From Agaribacterium sp. ZY112 (lineage in GTDB: Bacteria > Pseudomonadota > Gammaproteobacteria > Pseudomonadales > Cellvibrionaceae), in assembly GCF_041346925.1 (NCBI RefSeq), contig NZ_CP166840.1:4091001-4155000 (forward strand): a stretch of DNA of 64,000 bases. Direction: 5' to 3'. This document shows positions 54,792-63,704 of this stretch, one piece after another; within the stretch, counting starts at the first letter, position 1, and each line of letters opens with the position of its first letter. A program made the position numbers and the translations under genes. The notes under the pieces are model-generated. The model did no database searches. It saw only the letters and a program-made list of their open reading frames with translations, and was not told the DNA's origin.

Positions 54792-55973
54792 TTAACCCTC
54801 GGTACTGGTTGCGGTTGTAGGGTCTACCGGCTTTTCGGGCATGATGGGTTTAGCTTCAGCCACTTCTACTTTTTGGCCAGAGCGTAAACGCTGCAAACCT
54901 TTGGTAGCAACTCGCTCACCTAGTTCTATGCCTTTATCAACCACGATCAGATCATTAAGGTTGGTTTTGCCTAGTGTGATATAGCGCTTATTAGCAACAT
55001 TGTCGTCACCCACCACAAAAACATAGGTACCCTGCTGATCTGCTTGGGTGGCAACACGTGGAATAAACGCGCCTTTCATACTGATTAAGGTTTCAACCAC
55101 AGCGGTGGCGTTCATACCTGGGCGCAAAAAACCATCGGGGTTAGGTAACTCTGCACGAATACGCACGGTGCCAGTATTGGTATCAACACGATTACCTACG
55201 TAATCAATTTTACCTGGCTCAGGGTAGCGATAGTCATTATTCAACTGCACCCATACTTGAAATAACTCACGGCCATCTTTTTCATCTACCGAATGCTCAT
55301 CTTTAACTCGCTTACTGTGTAGGTAGAGTTTTTCAGTAATACTGAATTGCACACGAATAGGGTCTATTGAGGTCAGTGTTGTCAGTGCTTCATCACTGCC
55401 ACTGACCAAGTCACCCACCGCATAAGTTGCTCGGCCAACTCGGCCGTCAAAGGCAGCCGTAATACGGGTGTATTCTAGGTTGTTTTTAGCATCTTCAATG
55501 GCCGCTTCAGCGCTATCAACTGAAGCTTTAGCTGATTCATAGCGCGCTAATAGCTGATCAAGATCTGACTGAGAGATAAAATTATCGGCGATCAACTGCT
55601 GGCCACGCTCATAGTTACCGCGTGCATCAATCAAACTAGCCTTACTGCTCTTAAGCTGGGCCTCAGCCTGAGTCAACGCCGGCTTATAGGGTTTGTCATC
55701 AATACGAAAGAGCAAGTCGCCTTTTTTTACTAACTGCCCTTCTGTAAAGGCTATTTCTTCTAAATAGCCACTAATTTTAGGCAATACCTTAATGTCACTC
55801 ACAGCTTTAATTTGCGCGACATAGGAATGCTTAGGCGTGTATTCATGCTCGACCGCTTCTGCAAGCAGTACTTTTTGGGTCGGCATTTGAGGGGCTTCTT
55901 TTTTCCCACAAGAGAGCAGTAATAAAGGTAGGGAAAGTAAAAGACAGATACGAGAAAACAAGGAAAGGGACAT
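54792..55973 (-). CDS. RND efflux periplasmic adaptor lipoprotein (AcrA/MexA type)
   Basis: The product has about 393 residues from the ATG at 55973, behind AGGA. The lipoprotein signal ends LLSCGKK, so the mature protein is tethered to the inner membrane. The AcrA order is clear: lipoyl half KVLPKISGYLEEIAFTEGQLVKKGDLLF, an alpha-helical hairpin (about 95-150) with QSDLDQL, the second half ITAAFDGRVGRATYAVGDLV, then the barrel (VRIRAELPNPDGFLRPGMNA). It links the permease to an outer-membrane channel. The gene precedes the permease gene by 3 bp, and a long region without a regulator gene lies upstream. Confidence 0.92.
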   Translation of the reverse strand: MSLSLFSRICLLLSLPLLLLSCGKKEAPQMPTQKVLLAEAVEHEYTPKHSYVAQIKAVSDIKVLPKISGYLEEIAFTEGQLVKKGDLLFRIDDKPYKPALTQAEAQLKSSKASLIDARGNYERGQQLIADNFISQSDLDQLLARYESAKASVDSAEAAIEDAKNNLEYTRITAAFDGRVGRATYAVGDLVSGSDEALTTLTSIDPIRVQFSITEKLYLHSKRVKDEHSVDEKDGRELFQVWVQLNNDYRYPEPGKIDYVGNRVDTNTGTVRIRAELPNPDGFLRPGMNATAVVETLISMKGAFIPRVATQADQQGTYVFVVGDDNVANKRYITLGKTNLNDLIVVDKGIELGERVATKGLQRLRSGQKVEVAEAKPIMPEKPVDPTTATSTEG

Positions 55974-56679
55974 GTGCAAATCCTATTGCGGCTAAAGCAT
56001 ATAAAGCAGCTATTTAAGCACAATTGAGTAGCAGTTAGCAGCTATAACACATAATCGTGCAGCGAAAACCTTGATCAATTAAAGCGCTTCGCGCAATCAC
56101 CGATCTACCCTCGTGGTGAATTCAAAAAACGTACAAACAGTGAACCACATCTCAATCAAAGGTGTCGCCTAAAACCCCACAAGAACATCCATGCCAACCG
56201 AGAGCCCAATGAGCGCATCAACTCTACTAATAACTTTTCACTATTATGCATTGAGATCAATATTAGAACAGATTCTTTTGCGCTTAAGTTTCGTAAGTGT
56301 TAGCTTTCTTTTTAGAAGTTCATAAGCCCGATACTTGTAAGAATAAATCTAACAGTTCCTAGTTCAGCCAATCTTGGCTTGGAGCTATAAACAACAAGAC
56401 GGTGATTTAAGTTCTCTTCGCTATCGATGCAGGCTGAAGAAGAGTTAGCCCCTAATGCAGAACGATATAAAAGCGATACAGCTCTAATTTAACCATATGA
56501 GCTCCGTATCAGTGATCCTTGGCTAAGAGCCCAAGGCACAGAACACCCCCCTAGATTAGCGAGGTTCTTTTGCTGTATCGCTGATTGTTGTAACAACTCG
56601 CCTTACAGCCATGCAGCTGCTTAAGCTCATGACTAGTGTGCGGTGTACATTAATCCAATACGATAAAAGGATAGTAATA
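55974..56679. other. Divergent regulatory region, efflux operon / agarase
   Basis: About 700 bp without a credible gene. It must hold promoters for the efflux operon and the GH16 agarase. Small dyads are visible (CCTTGG/CCAAGG at 56517-56536; GATAC...GTATC at 56474-56510). The agarase ribosome site is AAAGGA, 8 bases before its ATG. No TetR/LysR gene is present, so regulation acts from elsewhere. Confidence 0.5.
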
Positions 56680-58026
56680 ATGATAAAAAAACTTTCTTTA
56701 TGCGCAAGCGCCCTACTTGTCTGTGCTTCAGCACATGCAGCCGACTGGGATGGTATCTCTATTCCCGCCTCGGCAGGCTCTGGTAAAACATGGCAGCTAC
56801 AATCAGTCTCCGATGATTTTAATTACTCCGCAAGCCCCACTAACAAACCCTCTCAGTTTACTAATCGCTGGAAGGATAGTTTTATCAATGCTTGGAAAGG
56901 GCCGGGCGATACAGAATTTAATCCAGGTCACTCTTATACCACCGGCGGCTCTTTAGGCCTTCAAGCCTCTGCTAAAGCCGGCACCAATAAGATCTATGCG
57001 GGAATTATTTCTTCAAAACAAACCTTTACCTACCCTCTTTATATGGAGGCAAGAGTTAAACCTACTAACAACACGATGGCCAATGCAGTTTGGTTACTTA
57101 GTCCAGATTCGACTCAAGAAATTGATGCAATGGAGTCTTACGGTAGTGATCGCCCAGGCCAAGAGTGGTACGACCAGCGTATGCATGTAAGTCATCACGT
57201 ATTTATTCGCGACCCTTTTCAAGATTACCAACCTAAAGATGCAGGTTCTTGGGTTTATAATGGCGGTGAAAGCTATCGCTCGGGCATGAAACGCTATGGT
57301 GTTCATTGGAAAGATCCGTGGAACTTGGACTACTACATTGACGGCGTAAAAGTTCGAAGTGTTTCTGGTAAAGCCATGATTGACCCCAATGACTTTACTA
57401 ACGGCACTGGCTTAAACAAAGCCATGCACATCATTATTGATATGGAGCACCAAGACTGGCGTGATGTTCGCCCAACCACGGCTGAGCTAAACGACAGTAA
57501 TAAGAGTATCTTTTTTGTTGACTGGATTCGCGTTTATAAGCCCGTTAATTCAGGGGGTAATAATGGTGGAAATGACGGTGGCAACAGTGGCGGTGACCTA
57601 ACAGCGCCTAGTGGTAAAACCTCAATGAAAAGCCGTAGCAGCAATCGTTGTTTAGACCTAGCAGCGGGCAGCAGTGCCAACGGCGCGAATATTCAGCAGT
57701 GGGGTTGTAATGGCAATAACACCAACCAAGACTTTACTTTCCAGTCTGCAGGCGGCGGTTATTACCTTGTTAAAACCAAGCACAACAAATGCGTCGATAT
57801 CGGTGGAAAACAAACCACCAACGGTGCCAATGTGCTGCAATGGAATTGCTACAACGGCGATAACCAAAAATTCAAACTGGTTGATAAAAGTAACGGCTGG
57901 TTTCAACTGCAGGCCAAGCACAGTAATAAATGTTTAACGGTGCAAGGCTCATCAACAGCGAATGGCGGTAATATTCAGCAGTGGGCTTGTGGCAATGGCA
58001 ACAACCAACAGTTTAAGTTTCAGTAA
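56680..58026 (+). CDS. GH16 beta-agarase with C-terminal CBM13 (ricin-type) domain
   Basis: This 448-residue secreted enzyme starts at the ATG at 56680, which begins a signal peptide (to ALLVCASAHA). The GH16 domain (about 21-290) is close to the agarase group, opening ADWDGISIPASAGSGKTWQL and carrying the catalytic E-x-D-x-x-E motif as EIDAME (E147 nucleophile, E152 acid/base), with SHHVFIRDPFQDYQP and a terminal VDWIRVYKP. A Gly/Asn-rich linker follows, then CBM13 with three QxW repeats (IQQWGCNG, VLQWNCYNG, IQQWACGNG). It should cut agarose beta-1,4 links to neoagaro-oligosaccharides. It is convergent with the GH86 gene, and a shared terminator lies between. A porphyranase or carrageenase is less likely given the motif context. 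Confidence 0.9.
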   Translation: MIKKLSLCASALLVCASAHAADWDGISIPASAGSGKTWQLQSVSDDFNYSASPTNKPSQFTNRWKDSFINAWKGPGDTEFNPGHSYTTGGSLGLQASAKAGTNKIYAGIISSKQTFTYPLYMEARVKPTNNTMANAVWLLSPDSTQEIDAMESYGSDRPGQEWYDQRMHVSHHVFIRDPFQDYQPKDAGSWVYNGGESYRSGMKRYGVHWKDPWNLDYYIDGVKVRSVSGKAMIDPNDFTNGTGLNKAMHIIIDMEHQDWRDVRPTTAELNDSNKSIFFVDWIRVYKPVNSGGNNGGNDGGNSGGDLTAPSGKTSMKSRSSNRCLDLAAGSSANGANIQQWGCNGNNTNQDFTFQSAGGGYYLVKTKHNKCVDIGGKQTTNGANVLQWNCYNGDNQKFKLVDKSNGWFQLQAKHSNKCLTVQGSSTANGGNIQQWACGNGNNQQFKFQ

Positions 58027-58040
58027 ACGCGCTTAAACAA

Positions 58041-58069
58041 AAAAGCCCTGCCTTAGCGCAGGGCTTTTT
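58041..58069. terminator. Bidirectional terminator between the two agarase genes
   Basis: AAAAGCCCTGC and GCAGGGCTTTT form a perfect 11-bp stem with a 6-nt loop, followed by T5 on the plus strand and flanked by A-runs on the other side, so it can end both convergent transcripts. Confidence 0.92.
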
Positions 58070-58146
58070 AAATACTACGTTCCCTAAAATAAACCAATAA
58101 ACAGAACACCCCCACCGTTTAGCTTTTGACGGCTATAAGCTATTAG

Positions 58147-60633
58147 TCAGTTTAAATGTAACTGGCCTCGCCTAGCATTAAAACTAGCCACTAAGAGCAT
58201 CAGAAGCATAAACACAAGCCCGCCAGATATCGAACCACCGCCACCACTAAGGGCTTCGTCAACACTCACTCCGGCCTCTAAACTGGAATCTGGACTAGGC
58301 TCAGGGCTAGGCGCAGGAATCACTTGTGAACTGAATACCGGACTAGGTACTGGACTGGGCTCAATACTAGGCTCTGGACTGGGTTCAGAAGTCGGCTCAG
58401 GGCTTGGGCTTGGGCTTGGGCTTGGGCTTGGGCTTGGGCTTGGGCTTGGGCTTGGGCTTGGCAGACGTATCTCAACATTATCTTGAGTCACAAGCTCTAA
58501 ATTGTCTTCCCAGCCGGCCCCTGTCGGTCTAATCGATAATTTTAATTGGTAATCAGCCGCGGCAACAGGCGTGTTTTCTAATACCAATTGAATGTCAGCC
58601 CGAGCAGCCCCCGCCTCAACACTCAGAGTGTGAGTATGCAACCAAGTGCCAGACTTCCACAGTTCAAACACAATATCTCGAGTTTGGGCAGCGTCATAAT
58701 CAACACTTAAATTAAACGCTCCATCATACAATAAACTAGTAGCCAAGTTTACAAATGCGATGCTATCGGATGCCGGAGCAGACTCTACAGTATCGATATT
58801 AACTTGTAATACAGCCGAACTTACTCGCCCACCATTATCGGGGAAAGTCACTGTCAGTAGGTTATTTTCCTGCAAGATAGAATTATCAAATTCAACATGT
58901 AAGGCGCCAAAAAAAGAATCACGCGTAGCTTGATCACCACCTTTCCAATTAGTAGGCGCAGCTAACTCATGGCCATTTAAACGTAACTCAGGCACTTTAG
59001 ATTTGTCGTGAGCGCGGCCAATACCGAGCTTTAACAACGAGCGTCCGGTTCCCGTTTGCAAACCGTTAAAATGAAAGTCCAAGGTCTGATCGGCATGAAT
59101 ACTTAATAAATGCTCATCAGCATAATAGTGTTTCAGATCACGACGTGAATCAAAAGCAAGAGGCTTCTCGTAAGATAAAGAATAAATAACCGTTTCACCG
59201 GCCTCCAAGCGAACACTCGATGGTATTTGATCAAGCATTTCATCGCTATAAATAGGGGATTCATTTGGATAAATCTTCAGAGCTTTACGTCTAACGGTTG
59301 AGGGGGGTTCTGCCTGCTGATGAATATTAAGACTGATCATTTCATCAACTTCTGAAAGGCTATTAAGTGCAATATAAGCCTTATTCCCTTCAACAAAGAC
59401 CTGCACTTGAATATCTTCATTTGTGCTTGAATATGCAACACGCTGACCACTCACATCGGACCAAAGCTGATAGAAATACACTCGAGGAGTGTAGAAGAAC
59501 CGTGTCGGACGCCCATTAACAATAGAATCTGGGTCGGGTCGAAATAAAGTCGCACCATAAGGCTGCCAATTATTTTCAGCACTATAATACCAAGCAGCTT
59601 TACCGGTAATAAAAGGAATAGAGGTCAACATGCGGTCTTGGCGTTCAAGCAATTGAAACAGCATGTTATTGATTGAACGCACACTTTGAACATGCTTAAT
59701 ATCACTGTAATCATCACCATAACCACGCTCAATACCACCGTATTCACTAATGCTTAATGGTTTAACAAAATCCCACTTAAAGTAACTATAGGTTTCCAGT
59801 AAATCTATAATAGCTTCAAGATTAGAGCCAGAACGCTGAGAATTTGAGCCTGTTACATTAATGCCATCATATAAATGAACAGAGATCGCATCCATATAAG
59901 GGCCGGCCTCATCCATAAACATTTTTAAACGCTCATTAAAATGACGAAAATCCCACAACTCTAATGAAGGCCAAGCGCTAGCAAAACCAATAACCTTAAC
60001 GGGAATATCCTGCTCATCAAATGCTTTACCTATTTCTTTAAACAGTTGAGTTATTTGAGCCCGAGCTTCGTCTGCATCAATACCAAATTCGCCAGCATGC
60101 ACAAAGGGTTCATTAATTGGCTCATAAAATTCAGGCCGGGTCTCATCATCAAAGTAGTATTTAAAATACAGCGCAGCCCAAGCAGCTCTTTGCACTGGAT
60201 CCTCATTGGCAATATAGGCATCCCTAGGGTGCTGGGTAATCACATTGCGTTTACTAAAATAGGGATAATTATTATGTCTTTTAATGCTACTAATATTAGC
60301 GGCACCGTTGGTCATAGCGTCACTTTCACTGGGGTAAGGCGCTCCCCCACTATGAACAGAATAAGGCCCCCAGAAGTTTCTCCCGTAACCTACATTCAAT
60401 TCTGTCGTGATATATTCCAACTCATCTAAGGTAACTTGATTCTCAGACCAATTGGAGTGCAAATTAAAGTATTTCTCTCGACTAAGTGCTGACTCACCAC
60501 CAATAAACCGCTGCATATTCAGCTGAATATCAACCTGATTTTGAGCAATGCTATAAGTAGGTAAGAGTAACAATAGCAAGACAAAAAAGGGCCGCGTAAA
60601 ACGAAAAACAGAAATAAAAGAGCAAAAAGACAT
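58147..60633 (-). CDS. GH86 agarase/porphyranase with GlyGly-CTERM-like anchor
   Basis: This 828-residue protein has a signal peptide (to YSIAQ). The GH86 domain begins QVDIQLNMQRFIGGESALS, with the acid/base E174 in EPINEPFVH and the nucleophile E296 in LSISEYGG, a clan-GH-A arrangement; beta-sandwich domains follow to about residue 700. GH86 enzymes cut agarose or porphyran beta-1,4 links. A Ser-Pro/Glu-Pro linker of about 60 residues comes next. The C-terminus SGGGGSISGGLVF, then a hydrophobic run and ARRGQ, is a GlyGly-CTERM-like sorting signal, so the enzyme is probably processed by a rhombosortase and kept at the cell surface. The partner agarase lacks this tail. Which of agarose and porphyran is preferred cannot be read from the sequence. 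Confidence 0.88.
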   Translation of the reverse strand: MSFCSFISVFRFTRPFFVLLLLLLPTYSIAQNQVDIQLNMQRFIGGESALSREKYFNLHSNWSENQVTLDELEYITTELNVGYGRNFWGPYSVHSGGAPYPSESDAMTNGAANISSIKRHNNYPYFSKRNVITQHPRDAYIANEDPVQRAAWAALYFKYYFDDETRPEFYEPINEPFVHAGEFGIDADEARAQITQLFKEIGKAFDEQDIPVKVIGFASAWPSLELWDFRHFNERLKMFMDEAGPYMDAISVHLYDGINVTGSNSQRSGSNLEAIIDLLETYSYFKWDFVKPLSISEYGGIERGYGDDYSDIKHVQSVRSINNMLFQLLERQDRMLTSIPFITGKAAWYYSAENNWQPYGATLFRPDPDSIVNGRPTRFFYTPRVYFYQLWSDVSGQRVAYSSTNEDIQVQVFVEGNKAYIALNSLSEVDEMISLNIHQQAEPPSTVRRKALKIYPNESPIYSDEMLDQIPSSVRLEAGETVIYSLSYEKPLAFDSRRDLKHYYADEHLLSIHADQTLDFHFNGLQTGTGRSLLKLGIGRAHDKSKVPELRLNGHELAAPTNWKGGDQATRDSFFGALHVEFDNSILQENNLLTVTFPDNGGRVSSAVLQVNIDTVESAPASDSIAFVNLATSLLYDGAFNLSVDYDAAQTRDIVFELWKSGTWLHTHTLSVEAGAARADIQLVLENTPVAAADYQLKLSIRPTGAGWEDNLELVTQDNVEIRLPSPSPSPSPSPSPSPSPSPSPEPTSEPSPEPSIEPSPVPSPVFSSQVIPAPSPEPSPDSSLEAGVSVDEALSGGGGSISGGLVFMLLMLLVASFNARRGQLHLN
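58403..58461 (-). repeat. 9 perfect copies of a 6-bp repeat coding Ser-Pro
   Basis: Nine identical CTTGGG units (plus strand), plus a partial copy, code for (Ser-Pro)n on the minus strand in the linker of the GH86 enzyme. They can expand or contract without changing frame, altering linker length only. Confidence 0.93.
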
Positions 60634-60968
60634 AAAAACTACTGCGAAAGTCTAGACAACAAGAGTACATTGATCATAACAAAGCCTGTTATTGCAACAA
60701 GCAAGGCTTATTTAACGTGCTTAATTATGTTAACTACGCACATTGTTAAATATAAAAACGAGACCTACTACAAACTATCGCCTTTAAACCAAAGTCAAGC
60801 CGAAGCATGCTCTGACAAAGACATGCAAAATCAAATACAACACGATAAAGAGAAACAACATAGCCGCCTGCGGAATCGATTTTACAAGCAGGTACAGAGT
60901 ATCAAGGTTCGCATACCTGCAAGCGTTTCATTGCAAAGCTTATGCTTATCGTTTCTTATCTCAGACTA
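60634..60968. other. Gene-free interval
   Basis: About 335 bp between the GH86 start and the 3' end of metY. It must hold the GH86 promoter. A 100-codon plus-strand frame has no ribosome site or recognisable sequence and is not accepted. Confidence 0.5.
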
Positions 60969-62240
60969 TTAGGCTTTATCTAAAGCCTGGCTTACATCAG
61001 CAATGATATCGTCAATATGTTCAATCCCCACAGAGATTCTTACCAAGTCCGGGCTCACACCCGCCTCTTTTAATTCTTTTTCGCTTAACTGCCTATGTGT
61101 TGTCGATGCGGGGTGACAAGCCAGTGATTTCGCATCACCAATGTTTACTAGGCGTAAAATCATGACTAAGGCATCAATAAAACGTGCGCCCGCTTCTGCC
61201 CCACCCGAAATTCCAAAGCTCAAGATCCCCGATGCTTTGCCGCCCGTGATTTTTTGACAATTTTGATAATACTCACTATCTACTAAAGCAGCATAATTAA
61301 CCCAGCTAACCTTGGGGTGCTGTTGTAAAAACTGAGCAAGCTTTTCGGCATTTTCACAGTGGCGCTCTATACGTAAGGCTAAGGTTTCTAGCCCCTGCAA
61401 AATCTGAAATGCATTCAGCGGAGAGATTGCCGCCCCCATATTACGTAAGGGCACCACACGACAACGCCCAATAAAAGCCGCCGGACCAAAAGCATCCACA
61501 TATACAACACCGTGATAGGAAGGGTCTGGCTGATTAAACACAGGAAAACGCGCTTTACTTGCAGCCCAATCGAATTTCCCAGAGTCAACAATCGCACCAC
61601 CTATCGAAGTACCGTGTCCACCAATATACTTGGTGAGTGAGTGCACAACGATATCCGCTCCTAACTCAAACGGTCGACACAAAATAGGTGTGGCTACGGT
61701 GTTATCAACAATTAATGGCACGCCGTGTTTATGAGCAATGCTGGCTAAGCGCTGAATATCAACAATATTACCAGCAGGATTGCCTATCGACTCACAAAAC
61801 ACCGCCTTGGTCTTATCATCAATCGCTTGTTCAAAACCACTGAAATCATCGTGTGAAATCAGTCGTGCTTCTATACCCTGCTTAGGCAAGGTGTGGGCAA
61901 ATAAATTATAAGTGCCACCATAAAGCTCACTGGTACTAACAATGTTATCCCCTACCTCGCACAAACATTGAATGGCATAAGTAATAGCAGCCATACCTGA
62001 GGCTAAAGCCAAGGCAGCAATGCCACCTTCCATCGCTGCTACTCTCTGCTCTAGCACATCCGTAGTTGGGTTCATAATGCGAGTGTAAATATTACCAGGC
62101 ACTTTTAAGTCAAATAGGTCTGCACCGTGCTGAGTATTGTCAAAGGTGTAGGAAGTCGTCTGATAAATGGGCACTGCCGCAGCCTTGGTACTGCTTTCAG
62201 ATTCATAGCCGTGATGTAAAGCAATAGACTCAAGCTTCAT
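60969..62240 (-). CDS. metY: O-acetylhomoserine sulfhydrylase / cystathionine gamma-synthase-type PLP enzyme
   Basis: The protein has 423 residues, the usual size for MetY. It is a Cys/Met-metabolism PLP enzyme: YQTTSYTFDNTQHGADLF and TRIMNPTTDVLEQRVAAMEGG open the fold, the cofactor lysine is K204 in HSLTKYIGGHGTSIGG, and the C-terminus includes LACHPASTTHRQLSEKELKEAG. It makes homocysteine from O-acetylhomoserine and sulfide, in methionine synthesis. A cystathionine-forming variant cannot be excluded, but length and motifs favour MetY. It stands alone. A sulfate-releasing lifestyle makes direct sulfide use plausible. Confidence 0.9.
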   Translation of the reverse strand: MKLESIALHHGYESESSTKAAAVPIYQTTSYTFDNTQHGADLFDLKVPGNIYTRIMNPTTDVLEQRVAAMEGGIAALALASGMAAITYAIQCLCEVGDNIVSTSELYGGTYNLFAHTLPKQGIEARLISHDDFSGFEQAIDDKTKAVFCESIGNPAGNIVDIQRLASIAHKHGVPLIVDNTVATPILCRPFELGADIVVHSLTKYIGGHGTSIGGAIVDSGKFDWAASKARFPVFNQPDPSYHGVVYVDAFGPAAFIGRCRVVPLRNMGAAISPLNAFQILQGLETLALRIERHCENAEKLAQFLQQHPKVSWVNYAALVDSEYYQNCQKITGGKASGILSFGISGGAEAGARFIDALVMILRLVNIGDAKSLACHPASTTHRQLSEKELKEAGVSPDLVRISVGIEHIDDIIADVSQALDKA

Positions 62241-62462
62241 GCTGGTCCGTCCTCATGCATTTAAAAAATATCATCATACGTGGCTATGATTCTAAGCTTT
62301 ATAGAACAAAGCAAAGAGTATGATCTGCGTCATAAATTACTCGTTCGAATAGCTTAGGGCGACATAGACCGTTTGTAAAAGTAACAGGTACTGAACGGAA
62401 GCTGTTGTAACACTTTGCTGCTATGATTCACTGTTTGTTCTAGCCACCACTAAGGACCTTTT

Positions 62463-63095
62463 GTGATTCACTGGCAAGATATTATTAAAGAGTTTGTCTC
62501 TCTTTGGGTTGTGATCGACCCTATTGGTACCATTCCTGTTTTTATTGCCGCAACCATCGGCCTGTCAGCGACGGTGCAACGAAAAATCGCACTAAAAGCG
62601 ACCTTAATCGCAAGCCTTACACTGATTGGTTTTGTCGCTTTTGGCCAGCTATTACTTGGCGCTATGGGTATCTCACTCGCCGCATTCCAAATAGCCGGTG
62701 GCGTGGTATTGTTTCTATTTGCTTTAACAATGATCTTTGGTGATGGCAAGCCCGGGGAAGAAAAGAAACAGATCACCGATAGCGATGCTTACCAACTCGC
62801 CGTCTACCCCATCGCGATACCGTCTTTGGCATCCCCCGGCGCCATGCTTGCGGTGGTCATGCAGACAGATAATCATATCTACTCGCTTAAAGAGCAATTG
62901 GTGACCACCAGTATCGTTATTTGCATTTTACTGATCAGTCTTGTTTTATTGTGCTTATCAAAAGCCGTGCAGAATTTAATAGGCGATGGCGGCGCAAGTG
63001 TCATTAGCCGTGTAATGGGTTTAATTCTCGCATCAGTTGCAGTAGATAATGTACTAAGCGCACTGACAATGTATTTTGGTTTGGCGCTGGTATAG
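62463..63095 (+). CDS. MarC family inner-membrane protein
   Basis: The 210-residue protein has six hydrophobic segments and the family pattern VVIDPIGTIPVFIAAT at the start, with AFQIAGGVVLFLFALTMIFG and LAVYPIAIPSLASPGAMLAVV later. The GTG start follows AAGGACC. MarC/UPF0056 proteins are inner-membrane proteins of unknown transport function; the former link to multiple antibiotic resistance has been withdrawn for the E. coli protein. It stands alone, divergent from metY. Confidence 0.9.
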   Translation: MIHWQDIIKEFVSLWVVIDPIGTIPVFIAATIGLSATVQRKIALKATLIASLTLIGFVAFGQLLLGAMGISLAAFQIAGGVVLFLFALTMIFGDGKPGEEKKQITDSDAYQLAVYPIAIPSLASPGAMLAVVMQTDNHIYSLKEQLVTTSIVICILLISLVLLCLSKAVQNLIGDGGASVISRVMGLILASVAVDNVLSALTMYFGLALV

Positions 63096-63127
63096 CAGCT
63101 GAGGCTGAGCTTATAGGGCTAAAAAAC

Positions 63128-63646
63128 TTAGCAGCCATCCGCCACAACCTCATAACCAGGAGAACGCCCCGCACCCGAGGCTTGAGTATAAAGAAAGTAA
63201 CAACGATCATTTATCACCGTGCCATTGTTATCTAAGTCGTAGCCGATAAAGGTTTTATCGATGCCTTGGGTATTGCGTCCAAAGTCATCAGAAAGGTTTA
63301 TCCATTTATGAATGTCGGTATTATCCAACCAACCCCACTTTAGGCGGGTATCATAGTTGCCGTCGCCGGTCATATCGACATCCAATAAATCATCTCGAGA
63401 GGGGACCTCTCGGGTATCAGCCCCCCCATATACTTTGGCTTTCACAAGGGCATTAGCTGACTGTGCGGCGCCATTAATCACCTCTAAGGCGCTGTTTCTA
63501 GAGGCACTGCTTAACTCGACGAACTTAGGAATCGCGACCACAGCCAGCGCAACAAGGACAAGCATAACGGCAAGTATTTCGACCAGAGAGAAGCCAGATA
63601 TGGCTCGTAACTTAGAGATATGTATAGAGTGGGGCTGAGGTACCAT
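63128..63646 (-). CDS. Type IV prepilin-like / pseudopilin protein
   Basis: The 172-residue protein starts with a short leader and the prepilin peptidase site G|FSLVEILAV, with G18 before and Glu at mature position 5. The hydrophobic helix LAVMLVLVALAVVAIP follows. The globular part has one late Cys pair (DRCYFLY ... ADGC) and a DVDMTGDGNYD segment that may bind calcium. It resembles MSHA-type or minor pilins rather than a defined GspG. No assembly genes lie next to it in the window, so its apparatus is encoded elsewhere. Confidence 0.8.
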   Translation of the reverse strand: MVPQPHSIHISKLRAISGFSLVEILAVMLVLVALAVVAIPKFVELSSASRNSALEVINGAAQSANALVKAKVYGGADTREVPSRDDLLDVDMTGDGNYDTRLKWGWLDNTDIHKWINLSDDFGRNTQGIDKTFIGYDLDNNGTVINDRCYFLYTQASGAGRSPGYEVVADGC

Positions 63647-63673
63647 ATATTCATGATACTAGCAGATGTAAAA

Positions 63674-63697
63674 GCGCGCCAGTTAAGCCCAGCGCGC
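63674..63697 (-). terminator. Terminator hairpin of the phosphate transporter gene
   Basis: Two GCGCGC arms enclose a 12-nt loop just after the transporter stop and, on the minus strand, are followed by TTTTA. The stem is short but GC-only. Confidence 0.5.
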
Positions 63698-63704
63698 ACT
63701 CAGA

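Noticed and set aside
60670..60972. 100-codon plus-strand frame between GH86 and metY
   Set aside because: Sits in the expected GH86 promoter region, no ribosome site, no recognisable domain.
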